Positions 1 to 6,920 are shown, counted from the first letter of the stretch. The stretch: DNA of 10,999 nucleotides from an uncultured Candidatus Saccharibacteria bacterium (GCA_947427985.1 CANEKB010000029.1:1-10999); one strand, 5' to 3'. A program made the numbers and translations. Notes: generated from the letters alone by a model not told the origin.

Positions 1-1
1 G

Positions 2-448
2 GCCATTGATGCAGAGTACGATCGTAGGGCGGCACAGATTGATGAAGAGTATCGTAGCCAAATGACGGCTTTGGACGCCGAAGCGGCGAAGCGAGAGGCT
101 GAAACAAAACATCAATTCGAACAATATGATGCTGACGCAGCGAAACGAAGGACAGAATTAGAAACGCAACAAGCCCAATATGAGGCACAGCAAAGGGCAC
201 GGGAGGAAGCAGAGGCTAAAGCTAAACAAGAGAAAGTCGCTCAATGCAATGCTTATCGTGCACAATATGGAACAAGGACACCACAGGAATTGGCCGAAGA
301 CGATCCTGAAGTGCGTAATTTGTATGATACCTGGCAATATTATATAGGAAGGAACAAAGATAAAGCCTACACCGCATATTCGTCGTACAGATTGAAGCTA
401 CAAGAAAAAATAGGTTACTATGCAAATCTCGGGTTGGCGTGTGATTAA
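2..448 (+). CDS. Coiled-coil hypothetical protein (5'-partial, 3' end only)
   Basis: The reading frame is open from the left edge (first full codon at 2) to TAA at 448, so the gene begins outside the window. An internal ATG at 62 has no Shine-Dalgarno sequence and the same coiled-coil composition continues upstream of it, so it is not taken as the start. About 148 residues are visible. The first ~80 are rich in Ala, Glu, Gln, Lys and Arg with spaced Tyr/Asp (a motif like A.IDAEYD recurs), typical of a long charged coiled coil. The last ~70 are more globular, with Tyr-rich stretches and two cysteines (VAQCNAYRAQYG and the C-terminal LACD) that could pair if the protein is exported. No catalytic motif is seen and I do not recognise the family. 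It precedes the next gene by 43 bp on the same strand and probably belongs to the integrated element ending at the tRNA-Gly gene. Confidence 0.75.
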   Translation, partial: AIDAEYDRRAAQIDEEYRSQMTALDAEAAKREAETKHQFEQYDADAAKRRTELETQQAQYEAQQRAREEAEAKAKQEKVAQCNAYRAQYGTRTPQELAEDDPEVRNLYDTWQYYIGRNKDKAYTAYSSYRLKLQEKIGYYANLGLACD

Positions 449-461
449 GCTCAAGCTTGAG

Positions 462-469
462 AAAGGAGG
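462..469 (+). promoter_or_regulatory. Shine-Dalgarno sequence with unusually long spacing
   Basis: AAAGGAGG is a near-perfect anti-SD match, but it lies about 22 nt from the ATG at 492, far longer than the usual 5-10 nt. No closer in-frame ATG, GTG or TTG fits: the frame is closed by TAA at 480-482, and only the non-standard ATT at 489 lies between. Either the start at 492 is used inefficiently or the SD serves something else. Confidence 0.45.
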
Positions 470-491
470 CTAGCAGTATTAAAATAAAATT

Positions 492-1301
492 ATGGATGGA
501 GAGGTGCTACTAAAGAAAATATATAAAATTCAAGACGATACTGAACACAAAATAAAATCTTTCCAGAAACAGTACGAAAACCTCGTCGCAAAACAGAATG
601 ATAGTGGCATGGAATTTGATTATCGCGCACATCGAAATACTAGTGAGACGGCAGTCGGAACATCGCTGAGGGCACTCGAGAGAGTGCATACTCTGGAAGC
701 AGAAGTCTCCGATTTTTCTAAAGCCCTACAGGATAAGCTGTCAAAAGTTCTGCCAGATTCACCAGTAAAATTAAAGCGCTTACTTGAGAAGGACGTAAAG
801 TGTGATCCCATCATTCCTGAGGGGGATGATAAGCTTCCACGGTTATTTTATGGCACAGCCCGTTGTATCAACAGACTAAACTCCGTACTCGCTCGAATAA
901 ACTTAATTGCAAAGGAGATAGAGAACGTCTTAGATAAAAAGGCCATAAAACTCAAATATATTAGTACCGTTAGCTATGACCGTGCTAAAAACACGTTAAC
1001 AATCAACAGCAAGAAACAGATCCTTGGAGATAGAAGCGGACGTATCAGCGCCTTACTTTTCGCTTTATTTGGAGATGGCCGCCACAATTTAGTGTCTCAC
1101 GATGTCGATGATGCTCGAGTATTTGAAATTATAGAAGAAGCAGACTCAGAAAAGTATGGGGATAAGGCATCACAACGTAAATGCGCTTTAGATGTCTATA
1201 GAATCATAAATGACAAGGTTCGCAAAAATATCCCCAACGGAGAAGACCTAATTGTACGAATAGAGAATGGTTTTGCGATAAATCCAAAGCTTATCAAATA
1301 G
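492..1301 (+). CDS. Element-borne 269-aa protein, coiled-coil N-terminus and possible winged-helix C-terminus
   Basis: I do not recognise a named family. Residues ~1-150 are mostly helical and charged (heptad-like patterns around 15-30, 65-90 and 125-150) with no membrane segment. Residues ~155-269 have the rhythm of an OmpR/PhoB-type winged helix: a short strand pair (VSYDRAKNTLTI), a hydrophobic helix (RISALLFALFGD), a D-D-A-R-V-F-E-II helix, a helix with VYRIINDKVRK, and a final hairpin (DLIVRIENGFAINP) placed like the 'GxGY' wing. This is a fold guess from pattern only. If right, the protein could be a DNA-binding regulator of the element, with the N-terminal helices used for multimerisation. 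It sits between a coiled-coil gene and the recombinase module, consistent with an element-control role. ATG at 492 is the first in-frame start, but its SD is distant. Confidence 0.7.
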   Translation: MDGEVLLKKIYKIQDDTEHKIKSFQKQYENLVAKQNDSGMEFDYRAHRNTSETAVGTSLRALERVHTLEAEVSDFSKALQDKLSKVLPDSPVKLKRLLEKDVKCDPIIPEGDDKLPRLFYGTARCINRLNSVLARINLIAKEIENVLDKKAIKLKYISTVSYDRAKNTLTINSKKQILGDRSGRISALLFALFGDGRHNLVSHDVDDARVFEIIEEADSEKYGDKASQRKCALDVYRIINDKVRKNIPNGEDLIVRIENGFAINPKLIK

Positions 1302-1311
1302 CCTACTCTGT

Positions 1312-1325
1312 AATTCTTAAGAATT
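1312..1325. repeat. Perfect 14-bp palindrome AATTCTTAAGAATT
   Basis: This fully self-complementary 14-mer lies 10 bp after the stop of the upstream gene and just ahead of the recombinase module. Palindromes of this kind are typical operator sites for dimeric regulators. The binding protein is unknown; the upstream gene's putative winged-helix product is one candidate. Confidence 0.5.
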
Positions 1326-1331
1326 CGTAGC

Positions 1332-1354
1332 GCGCCATTTTGAGACAATGGCGC
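1332..1354. repeat. Hairpin GCGCCATT-7 nt-AATGGCGC at the start of the small ORF
   Basis: Perfect 8-bp inverted repeat (1332-1339 and 1347-1354) with loop TTGAGAC. It ends one base before the ATG of the 48-aa ORF (1356). There is no T-run after it, so it is not an intrinsic terminator. In RNA it would occupy the ribosome-binding region of the small ORF; in DNA it could be an operator or a recombinase accessory site. Confidence 0.55.
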
Positions 1355-1355
1355 C

Positions 1356-1502
1356 ATGAACACGAACGATGCAAACATTAAAGAGAAAGATTTTAGGCAT
1401 CTGGTTTCGTGTTCAAGAAGCGACGTAGAGGCAAAGATAGCGGAAGAGCTCGCATTCTTTCTCTATAATCTCTACAAAGAGCAACAAAGTATTAATGTCT
1501 GA
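1356..1502 (+). CDS. 48-aa small protein upstream of and overlapping the recombinase RBS
   Basis: The ORF begins ATG-AAC-ACG and ends with TGA at 1500-1502. The product is acidic and helical, with a KDFRHLV stretch, a serine/cysteine turn, then VEAKIAEELAFFLYNLYKEQQ, an amphipathic helix of the kind seen in small dimerising or partner-binding proteins. The stop codon is fused to the recombinase Shine-Dalgarno sequence (TGAAAGGAG), so the two genes look translationally coupled. It has no clear SD of its own, and a hairpin covers the area just upstream, which lowers confidence. A recombination-directionality or accessory role for the recombinase is possible from position alone; nothing in the sequence proves it. 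Confidence 0.5.
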   Translation: MNTNDANIKEKDFRHLVSCSRSDVEAKIAEELAFFLYNLYKEQQSINV

Positions 1503-1512
1503 AAGGAGCAGA

Positions 1513-3072
1513 ATGAGTAATATCAAAACCAAAGCTATGGCGCTTTGTCGAGTGTCGTCTGACGAGCAGCTAAAGAACCACAGCCTTGCGCGACAGAACG
1601 AAGCGGTTTATAAGACCGCAAAAAGGCTAAATGTAGAAATTCCTCCTGAATATATTTGGAGTGGTAGCGTCTCTAGTAAAACTGGTACCAACGTTCATCG
1701 CAAGGATTTGCAAGAAATGATACGAACCTGCAAGAAGGATAGAAAGATCAAGTATCTTATAGTTGACGAACCAGATCGTTTTATGCGCTCAATTGACGAG
1801 GCGTTTCATTTTGAGGTAGAATTCAAAAAGTACGGTGTGATGGTCTGGTATACAGATAATGAATTGAACGGCGATGCAACGATGGCTAAGTTTATGCGCT
1901 TTATGAAGTATTTCCAGGCTGAAAGCTCAAACAACGAGCGTGTTCATAAAACTATTGCTGGACAAACTAGTGCCATCAATGCTGGTCGCTATCCGTATCA
2001 ACCACTACGTGGCTATAAGAAAGGGGCGGTGAGCGGTGTACCAGAAAAAGACGGTCGCAAGGCCGACATTATGCAAGACGTACTAAAACGGCTAGCTGCA
2101 GGAATGCTCACTCTTACAGACTCGCTTAAAGAATACAATAGATTGGCAGCCACCGTTTACTATTTACCCAAAGAAGTAAAAATGGATAAGTGGAAGAAAC
2201 TAGTTGCTAACCCATTCTACGCAGGTATTATTTCAGTAGACAAAAATATTAAAGCTAGGAATGAGCATGGCCTTCATGAACCCTTAATCACAAAGGACGA
2301 ACACCGTCGCATTTGTGAACTTGTAGAAGATAGCAGAAAGCACAAAGTCCATAACGGGCCGCACAAGCACGGCAACCCAGATTTTCCGCTAAACGGCATC
2401 ATTAGATGCGAAGGATGCTCGCATTCTCATAGTAAGTACGACAAGTACGTAGGACTCAATCAACATGCTAAGACACGTATCTATCCTAAGTATCGTTGCC
2501 GTGGCTGTTATCGCTCGATGGATAGAGATGAGGTCAATCAGCAGGTTATAGAAATTTGTAGCTCCATCGATATGACAGAGCGTGGGCGGCAGCTGTTTTT
2601 AGAAGCACTTACGAAAGTATGGGATATGGAGGAAGACAATGCCGAAGAGCGTAAAAAGAGTCTAACGTCAGCCTGGGTCGATGCTAAGAAGACGGTAGAC
2701 AAGCAGACTAGGGCTTATATTGATGAGGTTGACCCAGATGTCAAGGCATCAATCAAAGAAGTGCTTAACAAGAGCCGTGATCGAGCTGATCAGCTAGAAA
2801 AAATGCTAAAAGAAGTAGGAGAAACGGCTGATCTTGAAAGAGAGAAGTTTACACACTTTGCGCTGGGGTTTATCGATGACCTTGGCGTCCACTTTGTCAC
2901 GCTCTCCCCTATTAATGTTGAAAAGTGTAAACAAATTCTTTTTCCAGACGGTTTTTGGATAACGCCAGAGAAAAATGTTTACACTCGCCAAATTAGCCCA
3001 ATTTACAGATACAGAAACAAAAAATTTTCAGCAAATTTCGCTGAAAATCCCTCATGGTGCGAGTGGAGGTAG
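1513..3072 (+). CDS. Large serine recombinase (site-specific integrase)
   Basis: 519-aa DNA recombinase of the resolvase/invertase superfamily, large serine type; it would integrate and excise the element by serine-linked double-strand exchange. The catalytic core (~7-150) shows the CRVSSDEQ motif with R13 and nucleophile S15, and the D-R-F-M-R motif (R89, R92). A 'Recombinase' DNA-binding domain follows (~155-275), then a zinc ribbon with C299, C302, C329 and C332, and a charged coiled coil (~365-445). Length is normal for the family. The start is placed at 1513 because AAAGGAG lies 6-7 nt upstream; an in-frame ATG at 1495 has no SD. The 3' end is unusual. The last residues (from about W515) are encoded by the antisense strand of the tRNA-Gly gene, and the stop lies in its T-arm, so the C-terminal tail is probably made by the attachment junction. 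Confidence 0.93.
   Translation: MSNIKTKAMALCRVSSDEQLKNHSLARQNEAVYKTAKRLNVEIPPEYIWSGSVSSKTGTNVHRKDLQEMIRTCKKDRKIKYLIVDEPDRFMRSIDEAFHFEVEFKKYGVMVWYTDNELNGDATMAKFMRFMKYFQAESSNNERVHKTIAGQTSAINAGRYPYQPLRGYKKGAVSGVPEKDGRKADIMQDVLKRLAAGMLTLTDSLKEYNRLAATVYYLPKEVKMDKWKKLVANPFYAGIISVDKNIKARNEHGLHEPLITKDEHRRICELVEDSRKHKVHNGPHKHGNPDFPLNGIIRCEGCSHSHSKYDKYVGLNQHAKTRIYPKYRCRGCYRSMDRDEVNQQVIEICSSIDMTERGRQLFLEALTKVWDMEEDNAEERKKSLTSAWVDAKKTVDKQTRAYIDEVDPDVKASIKEVLNKSRDRADQLEKMLKEVGETADLEREKFTHFALGFIDDLGVHFVTLSPINVEKCKQILFPDGFWITPEKNVYTRQISPIYRYRNKKFSANFAENPSWCEWR
3019..3048 (-). terminator. Intrinsic terminator of tRNA-Gly, inside the recombinase coding region
   Basis: Read on the minus strand just after the tRNA CCA end, ATTTTCAGC and GCTGAAAAT form a perfect 9-bp stem (3024-3032 and 3040-3048) with a 7-nt loop, followed by a T-run. 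This is a classic rho-independent terminator 7 nt downstream of the tRNA. It also forms part of the recombinase 3' coding sequence on the plus strand. Confidence 0.75.
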
Positions 3073-3129
3073 TCGAAACCTCATCTCAAGTTTGGAAAAC
3101 TTGCATACTAACCGCTGTACTACACTCGC
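3055..3129 (-). tRNA. tRNA-Gly (anticodon UCC)
   Basis: A complete cloverleaf on the minus strand. Acceptor GCGAGTG pairs with CACTCGC; TA at 8-9; D-stem GTAC/GTAT; anticodon arm CAAGT-TTTCCAA-ACTTG with anticodon TCC reading GGA; 4-nt variable loop; T-arm GAGGT-TTCGACT-ACCTC; discriminator A; encoded CCA at 3057-3055. The last 18 nt (3055-3072) overlap the end of the recombinase ORF, marking this tRNA 3' end as the probable integration site. The gene is intact, so integration did not disrupt it. Confidence 0.93.
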
Positions 3130-3143
3130 AAGGTTACTCTACC

Positions 3144-3152
3144 ATTATAACA
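3144..3152 (-). promoter_or_regulatory. Extended -10 promoter of tRNA-Gly
   Basis: Minus-strand TGT-TATAAT, with TATAAT at 3149-3144. The predicted start is near 3137, about 8 nt before the tRNA. The -35 region 17 bp upstream (TTACTT) is weak, which fits an extended -10 promoter. Confidence 0.75.
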
Positions 3153-3350
3153 TAAAAAACTGAGAAAAGTAAGAAAATGTCATACCGTTACCATCTGCGC
3201 TATAGCCAGGATGCTACGGATTTTTCTCATAATAATTCACCATTGAACCTTTCTTATAATGTACCTGCATTACCCCGCTATTGAACACATATATAAGCAT
3301 ATCGCTTTTTACATTTTTTTACAATACTCTTTGTGCCAAAATGACCAAAC
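3153..3350. other. AT-rich intergenic stretch without a supported gene
   Basis: This lies between the tRNA-Gly promoter and the end of the ABC permease gene, and holds only very short ORFs. On the minus strand the permease stop is not followed by a convincing hairpin plus T-run. A minus-strand TTGTAA-17-TATGCT is a weak promoter candidate with nothing clear to drive. The stretch may be decayed sequence. Confidence 0.5.
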
Positions 3351-4667
3351 TTAATCTGCTCGGAGCTTTTCGGCAATATGCTTAGCGGAAAAGTGGTGCA
3401 GAGTAAGCATCATAGAAAGTGGTACAACCGCAAAAATAGACCCAATAATGCCAAAGAATAAATCGTTGCACTCAAAAAAAGTAATATTTGGTGTGCTATT
3501 TAGCATATAAAAATCCTGTAACTTTTGTGCAAGCTCTTTGGCGCTAGTTAGCCAAGTGATACCGGCCAGGCTAAAAGCAACCACTATACACGCCAGTGCG
3601 GCCAATACGCATAGTTCAAACAAATATAGCATATACACTATATAAATACTGCTGGTGGTGGCACCCAAAGAGCGGTAGAGGGAAATCGTTGTAGCATCTT
3701 GATCCGCCAAATGAGCAAAAGTAAGGGTAGCGACAATGACCGAAATAGTAATAAACAAAAATTCTATAATGACTAAAGTATTATGTAAGTTCCTAATGCT
3801 TAACTCGGCGCCAATAACATTGCTAAAAATCTCGTTACTATGCATAATATACTTTCTGCCGTTAAGCGTCTCCACGTCCATAAGGATGTTATTATCACTA
3901 ACAATATCCCAATAGTAAGCTATCGCATCATTATAGTTATCAAACTCTGCGACAACCTGCTGTATATCCGGCGTAATTTCTTGATTCAGGGAGCTATAAC
4001 TGGCTTGGTTCTGCAAATATTGTATCACTTTGTCAGAACCGTCATCAACAATTAACGGATAACCACCAGAGACCCGCAGTCTAGATAATAATAAGTTGAG
4101 AGGGTTATTTCCCGATAAAAACAGACCGCCAGGCTTAGTAACGGGATAAGTACCGACCTTTGCTAAAAGTTTGTCTTTGCTCCCATCCGCGCTCATGAGA
4201 TATTCGCCAAAGGATTCAGCCTCTGCTTTTGGTCCTATGTAAGGAACTTGATTGTCTTTTAGCTTACTAAAGTCTAAATTGCTAAAACGCGTGGCCAATT
4301 CTTTATTAATCACCCAGCGGGAATCGCCAATATTGTACTGAGCAATCTGCCCCACAACCTGGCCATGATGCTGCCTGATGCTTTCTTCTATGAGTTTTTC
4401 CGCATCGTCCAAATTGTTTACTTTATAATACTCGCCCTGGTTAGAACTAGAGACTTCACTATAGCCAGTAGCAATGTAAACTTTATGGTTGCTAGCTTTC
4501 ATAGCGGCGTCAAAAACTGTTTTATCTAGACCATCCAAAACAAAATTAAATGCCATCACCGCACTAAAAAGAATTGAAACTGTCATAACAATCATCGCGC
4601 TACGAACTTTATGTTGTGCGATATTTCTCCAGCTCAAACGTAAGGCGTCGTATAGTCTCAACCCCAT
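3351..4667 (-). CDS. FtsX/MacB-type ABC transporter permease
   Basis: 438-aa integral membrane protein with the FtsX-like permease layout. A basic N-terminus precedes TM1 (~22-44); a large extracytoplasmic domain (~45-295) follows; then come TM2 (~298-319), a cytoplasmic loop with the typical L-Y-R-S-L-G-A-T motif (330-337), TM3 (~341-368) and TM4 (~403-424). Family members work with a separate ATPase and couple ATP hydrolysis to envelope tasks such as lipoprotein or peptide export, or control of cell-wall hydrolases, rather than classic solute import. No ATPase gene is in the window. The ATG is separated from the upstream peptidase stop by one base (TAG-G-ATG), so the two genes form an operon and are probably translationally coupled; the nearest SD-like GGAG lies within the peptidase end. 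The pairing suggests a shared role in peptidoglycan or cell-surface processing. Confidence 0.88.
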   Translation of the reverse strand: MGLRLYDALRLSWRNIAQHKVRSAMIVMTVSILFSAVMAFNFVLDGLDKTVFDAAMKASNHKVYIATGYSEVSSSNQGEYYKVNNLDDAEKLIEESIRQHHGQVVGQIAQYNIGDSRWVINKELATRFSNLDFSKLKDNQVPYIGPKAEAESFGEYLMSADGSKDKLLAKVGTYPVTKPGGLFLSGNNPLNLLLSRLRVSGGYPLIVDDGSDKVIQYLQNQASYSSLNQEITPDIQQVVAEFDNYNDAIAYYWDIVSDNNILMDVETLNGRKYIMHSNEIFSNVIGAELSIRNLHNTLVIIEFLFITISVIVATLTFAHLADQDATTISLYRSLGATTSSIYIVYMLYLFELCVLAALACIVVAFSLAGITWLTSAKELAQKLQDFYMLNSTPNITFFECNDLFFGIIGSIFAVVPLSMMLTLHHFSAKHIAEKLRAD

Positions 4668-4668
4668 C

Positions 4669-6696
4669 CTACTTGCAGCTCCCCGCCTTCAAATCGTTCA
4701 CGCGCCCAGTAGCCTTCAAATAATGCTCCAGCGAGTCATAACGCCCATTATTATACTTTCCGGTTGCGATCTCGGTCGCTGCTTCGATACCTACATAGCG
4801 ATAATGCCAAGTTTCGAACAACCCGGTTGAACCGTTCGCGTCGACGTTAAGCGGCTCTGACATTAATCCGCCCGCCCAAGCTTCCGGGAAACGGTCGATA
4901 AAGCCATATTTATATGAGTTTTCGCGCAACCACTGCCACTCTTTATGGTTCGGATAATCGTCAGTATTAAGAACGCTTCCGTATTGCAAGTCGATCAAGT
5001 CACAAGTTAGTCCCGTGTGATGGTCGGAAGTTCCAGTTGCCGCGCAAAGCCGCCCGCATGATGTTCCGCGCGACCGGAAGCAGGAATAAGTCCCGATTTC
5101 ATGTCCTGGGTTTTCGGCTTCGTAAGCTTTTACCATTTCGTTCAGATGTGCTGCCGCCTCTGGAATCATCAAATTATCGCCATTTCCGGCTGCATGGTAT
5201 TCTGGAATCCCATAAGTCTGAGAAACCGAAATCAATTGCCCGCGCCGCGCCGCGATAAAATCTTCTCCTACGGTAAAATTAGGATTAACTAGCATCAAGT
5301 TTCCGTAGCTGGTCGTGCAATTTCCAGCTGTGCTGCTTATCGAACTATTATTGGGATCATCGGCGGGCGGAGTTTCTGGCTCTTCTGGAGTTTCAGCCGG
5401 TTTTTCTCCGGGAGTTTCCTCCGTGGTTAGCTGAATCAGGTCCGGCTCGTAAGTTTCCGTCGCCTCATTGTTGATAAACCAACTCCCAAAGATCAGCGCG
5501 TTCGCAACTAAGCTAATCACTAGCGTAGCCAAGCTTACCCATTTGAGAATCTTGCCTGTATTTTTATGCAAACGTTGCTTCCTGCACACGAAACTCCAGA
5601 TCGTTAGTCCAAGTAGCCCTAGACTGATTATCCCGCCGAGCGCCATCCAACCATAGTTATAAAACTCTGGCATTTCGACGCAATATTCATGCACCCCCTC
5701 GCAACTCTCCTCAAGGAAAATGTTTTGCTGAGCTAGGGTTTGCTCGCCGTATTTCACGGTATAAGTCCCGATCGCGTGTTCGGAAAACTCTGTGTCTTGC
5801 CGTATTTCCGTTACTCCCTCGTAACTGTAGATCAGATCTTTTTTCGACGTGCCATTTGGCAGTGCTATATCGACATTGGTATTAGCCTTAAAATCGAGCG
5901 CTTTCACTGGGCTGTTCTCGACGCGAAGCCGCATCAAGGTATCTCCGGTCGACATAATCCGTACTGGTTCATAATTTTCCGCTACAGATTGATAAACTGT
6001 CTCAGCGTCAGCGAGATGCAATGCTCCTTCTGTTGGCGCTCCTACCGTCACGAGAATGTAGCGTTGACCTTCAACCTCCGCCAGGCTTGCGAAACAGCGC
6101 CCAGCCGCATTGGTATAGCCGGTTTTGCCCCCTAGAACGTAGCTCATCTCAGTAAAAGTCTTCGTTGCGGTCTTACCGATTGACGGTAGTTCATGTTTAT
6201 AAGTTTCAAAAATCTCCACAAAAGTTAAATTCTTCAGTGCTTCGCGTAGCAAAATCGCAATATCTGACGGCGTCGAATAATTCTCCGCGTCGAAGCCGAC
6301 TGGGTTACTAAAATGTGTATTTTTCATACCAATCTCTTCGGCTGCTTCGTTCATTAGTTCGGAGAAAGCCTCAATTGACCCCGATGTACTAATCGCAAGC
6401 GCCTGCGCCGCATCTCCGGCCGACGGCAACATTGTTGCATAGAGTAGGTCTTCTACTGTCGCAACTTGCCCTACCTCTAGTCCAACCACTGCGAATTCTT
6501 CTAATCCGGACAGCATCTCTGGCGTAATTGTTACTTCTTCGTCAAGCTTACGACTGTTTAGCGCAATGTAAGCCGTCATGATCTTTGTCAATGAGGCTAC
6601 TGGCACTGGCTCATCGGCCGCCGTCGCTCCGAGTAGAAAATCTGAAGTACTACTGCCAAGGTAGTAGCCACGCGAGTTTAATTCTAAGCTCTCCAT
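4669..6696 (-). CDS. D-Ala-D-Ala carboxypeptidase fusion: S11 (PBP5-like) + M15B (VanY-like)
   Basis: 675-aa two-enzyme peptidoglycan peptidase. The N-terminal S11 domain (~5-245) has SLTK (S35, K38), a second motif S92-A-G instead of the usual SGN, and GKTGYTNAAG with KTG at 191-193. A PBP5 C-terminal-like beta domain follows (~245-340). Two membrane segments (~349-371 and ~386-407) flank a strongly basic loop (CRKQRLHKNTGK), then a Glu/Pro/Thr-rich linker (~411-447). The C-terminal M15B domain (~495-665) carries the zinc motif SDHHTGLTCD (H559, D566) and FETWH (E628, H631), plus several cysteines. Positive-inside logic puts both catalytic domains outside the membrane, yet there is no N-terminal signal peptide: the protein begins directly at the S11 fold, and an in-frame TAG precedes the ATG. 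Both domains trim the terminal D-Ala of stem peptides. It is the first gene of an operon with the ABC permease. Confidence 0.9.
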   Translation of the reverse strand: MESLELNSRGYYLGSSTSDFLLGATAADEPVPVASLTKIMTAYIALNSRKLDEEVTITPEMLSGLEEFAVVGLEVGQVATVEDLLYATMLPSAGDAAQALAISTSGSIEAFSELMNEAAEEIGMKNTHFSNPVGFDAENYSTPSDIAILLREALKNLTFVEIFETYKHELPSIGKTATKTFTEMSYVLGGKTGYTNAAGRCFASLAEVEGQRYILVTVGAPTEGALHLADAETVYQSVAENYEPVRIMSTGDTLMRLRVENSPVKALDFKANTNVDIALPNGTSKKDLIYSYEGVTEIRQDTEFSEHAIGTYTVKYGEQTLAQQNIFLEESCEGVHEYCVEMPEFYNYGWMALGGIISLGLLGLTIWSFVCRKQRLHKNTGKILKWVSLATLVISLVANALIFGSWFINNEATETYEPDLIQLTTEETPGEKPAETPEEPETPPADDPNNSSISSTAGNCTTSYGNLMLVNPNFTVGEDFIAARRGQLISVSQTYGIPEYHAAGNGDNLMIPEAAAHLNEMVKAYEAENPGHEIGTYSCFRSRGTSCGRLCAATGTSDHHTGLTCDLIDLQYGSVLNTDDYPNHKEWQWLRENSYKYGFIDRFPEAWAGGLMSEPLNVDANGSTGLFETWHYRYVGIEAATEIATGKYNNGRYDSLEHYLKATGRVNDLKAGSCK

Positions 6697-6702
6697 AGAA
6701 CC

Positions 6703-6711
6703 ATTATAACA
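6703..6711 (-). promoter_or_regulatory. Extended -10 promoter giving a leaderless peptidase mRNA
   Basis: Minus-strand TGT-TATAAT (TATAAT at 6708-6703). Only six bases (GGTTCT) separate the box from the ATG at 6696, so the expected start point coincides with the A of the start codon. There is no Shine-Dalgarno sequence and no good -35. Confidence 0.7.
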
Positions 6712-6785
6712 CTAGCTACAGGCGTAATCTGGCTCTATATCGAGCTTTGTGGCTCCTATTGTTATATCTCAGAACTGTTTGTCAC

Positions 6786-6818
6786 AAAAAAATAGCTAGG
6801 TCGCAGGACCTAACCATT
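6786..6818 (-). terminator. Intrinsic terminator of tRNA-His
   Basis: On the minus strand a 12-bp stem (6818-6807 with 6802-6791, two G-U pairs) with loop CTGC is followed by a run of T (6792-6786). It directly follows the tRNA CCA end and separates the tRNA transcript from the peptidase promoter. The plus-strand side also has a T-run (6817-6821), so it may work in both directions. Confidence 0.85.
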
Positions 6819-6822
6819 TTTC

Positions 6823-6900
6823 TGGGGTGGGATATCGGAATTGAACCGACGACCTTCTGGACCACAATCAGACGCTCTAACCATCTGAGCTAATCCCACC
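6823..6900 (-). tRNA. tRNA-His (anticodon GUG)
   Basis: Minus-strand cloverleaf: acceptor GTGGGAT/ATCCCAC, TA at 8-9, D-stem GCTC/GAGC, anticodon loop TTGTGGT with GTG, variable AGGTC, T-arm GTCGG-TTCAATT-CCGAT, C73 and encoded CCA (6825-6823). The genomic base before G1 is G (6900), giving the G-1:C73 pair that is the identity mark for histidyl-tRNA synthetase. The anticodon stem has one A-C mismatch next to the loop (31-39). Confidence 0.93.
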
Positions 6901-6920
6901 ATACGTAGAACTACGAAGCT

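Noticed and set aside
1464..1469. TATAAT as a promoter for the recombinase
   Set aside because: No TGn and no -35 at a suitable distance; it lies inside the small ORF.
1495..1512. Recombinase start at the ATG at 1495
   Set aside because: It has no Shine-Dalgarno sequence and overlaps the small ORF; the ATG at 1513 has AAAGGAG at ideal spacing.
2975..3163. Plus-strand ORF crossing the tRNA-Gly
   Set aside because: It covers the recombinase end and the tRNA antisense strand; no SD and no protein-like pattern.
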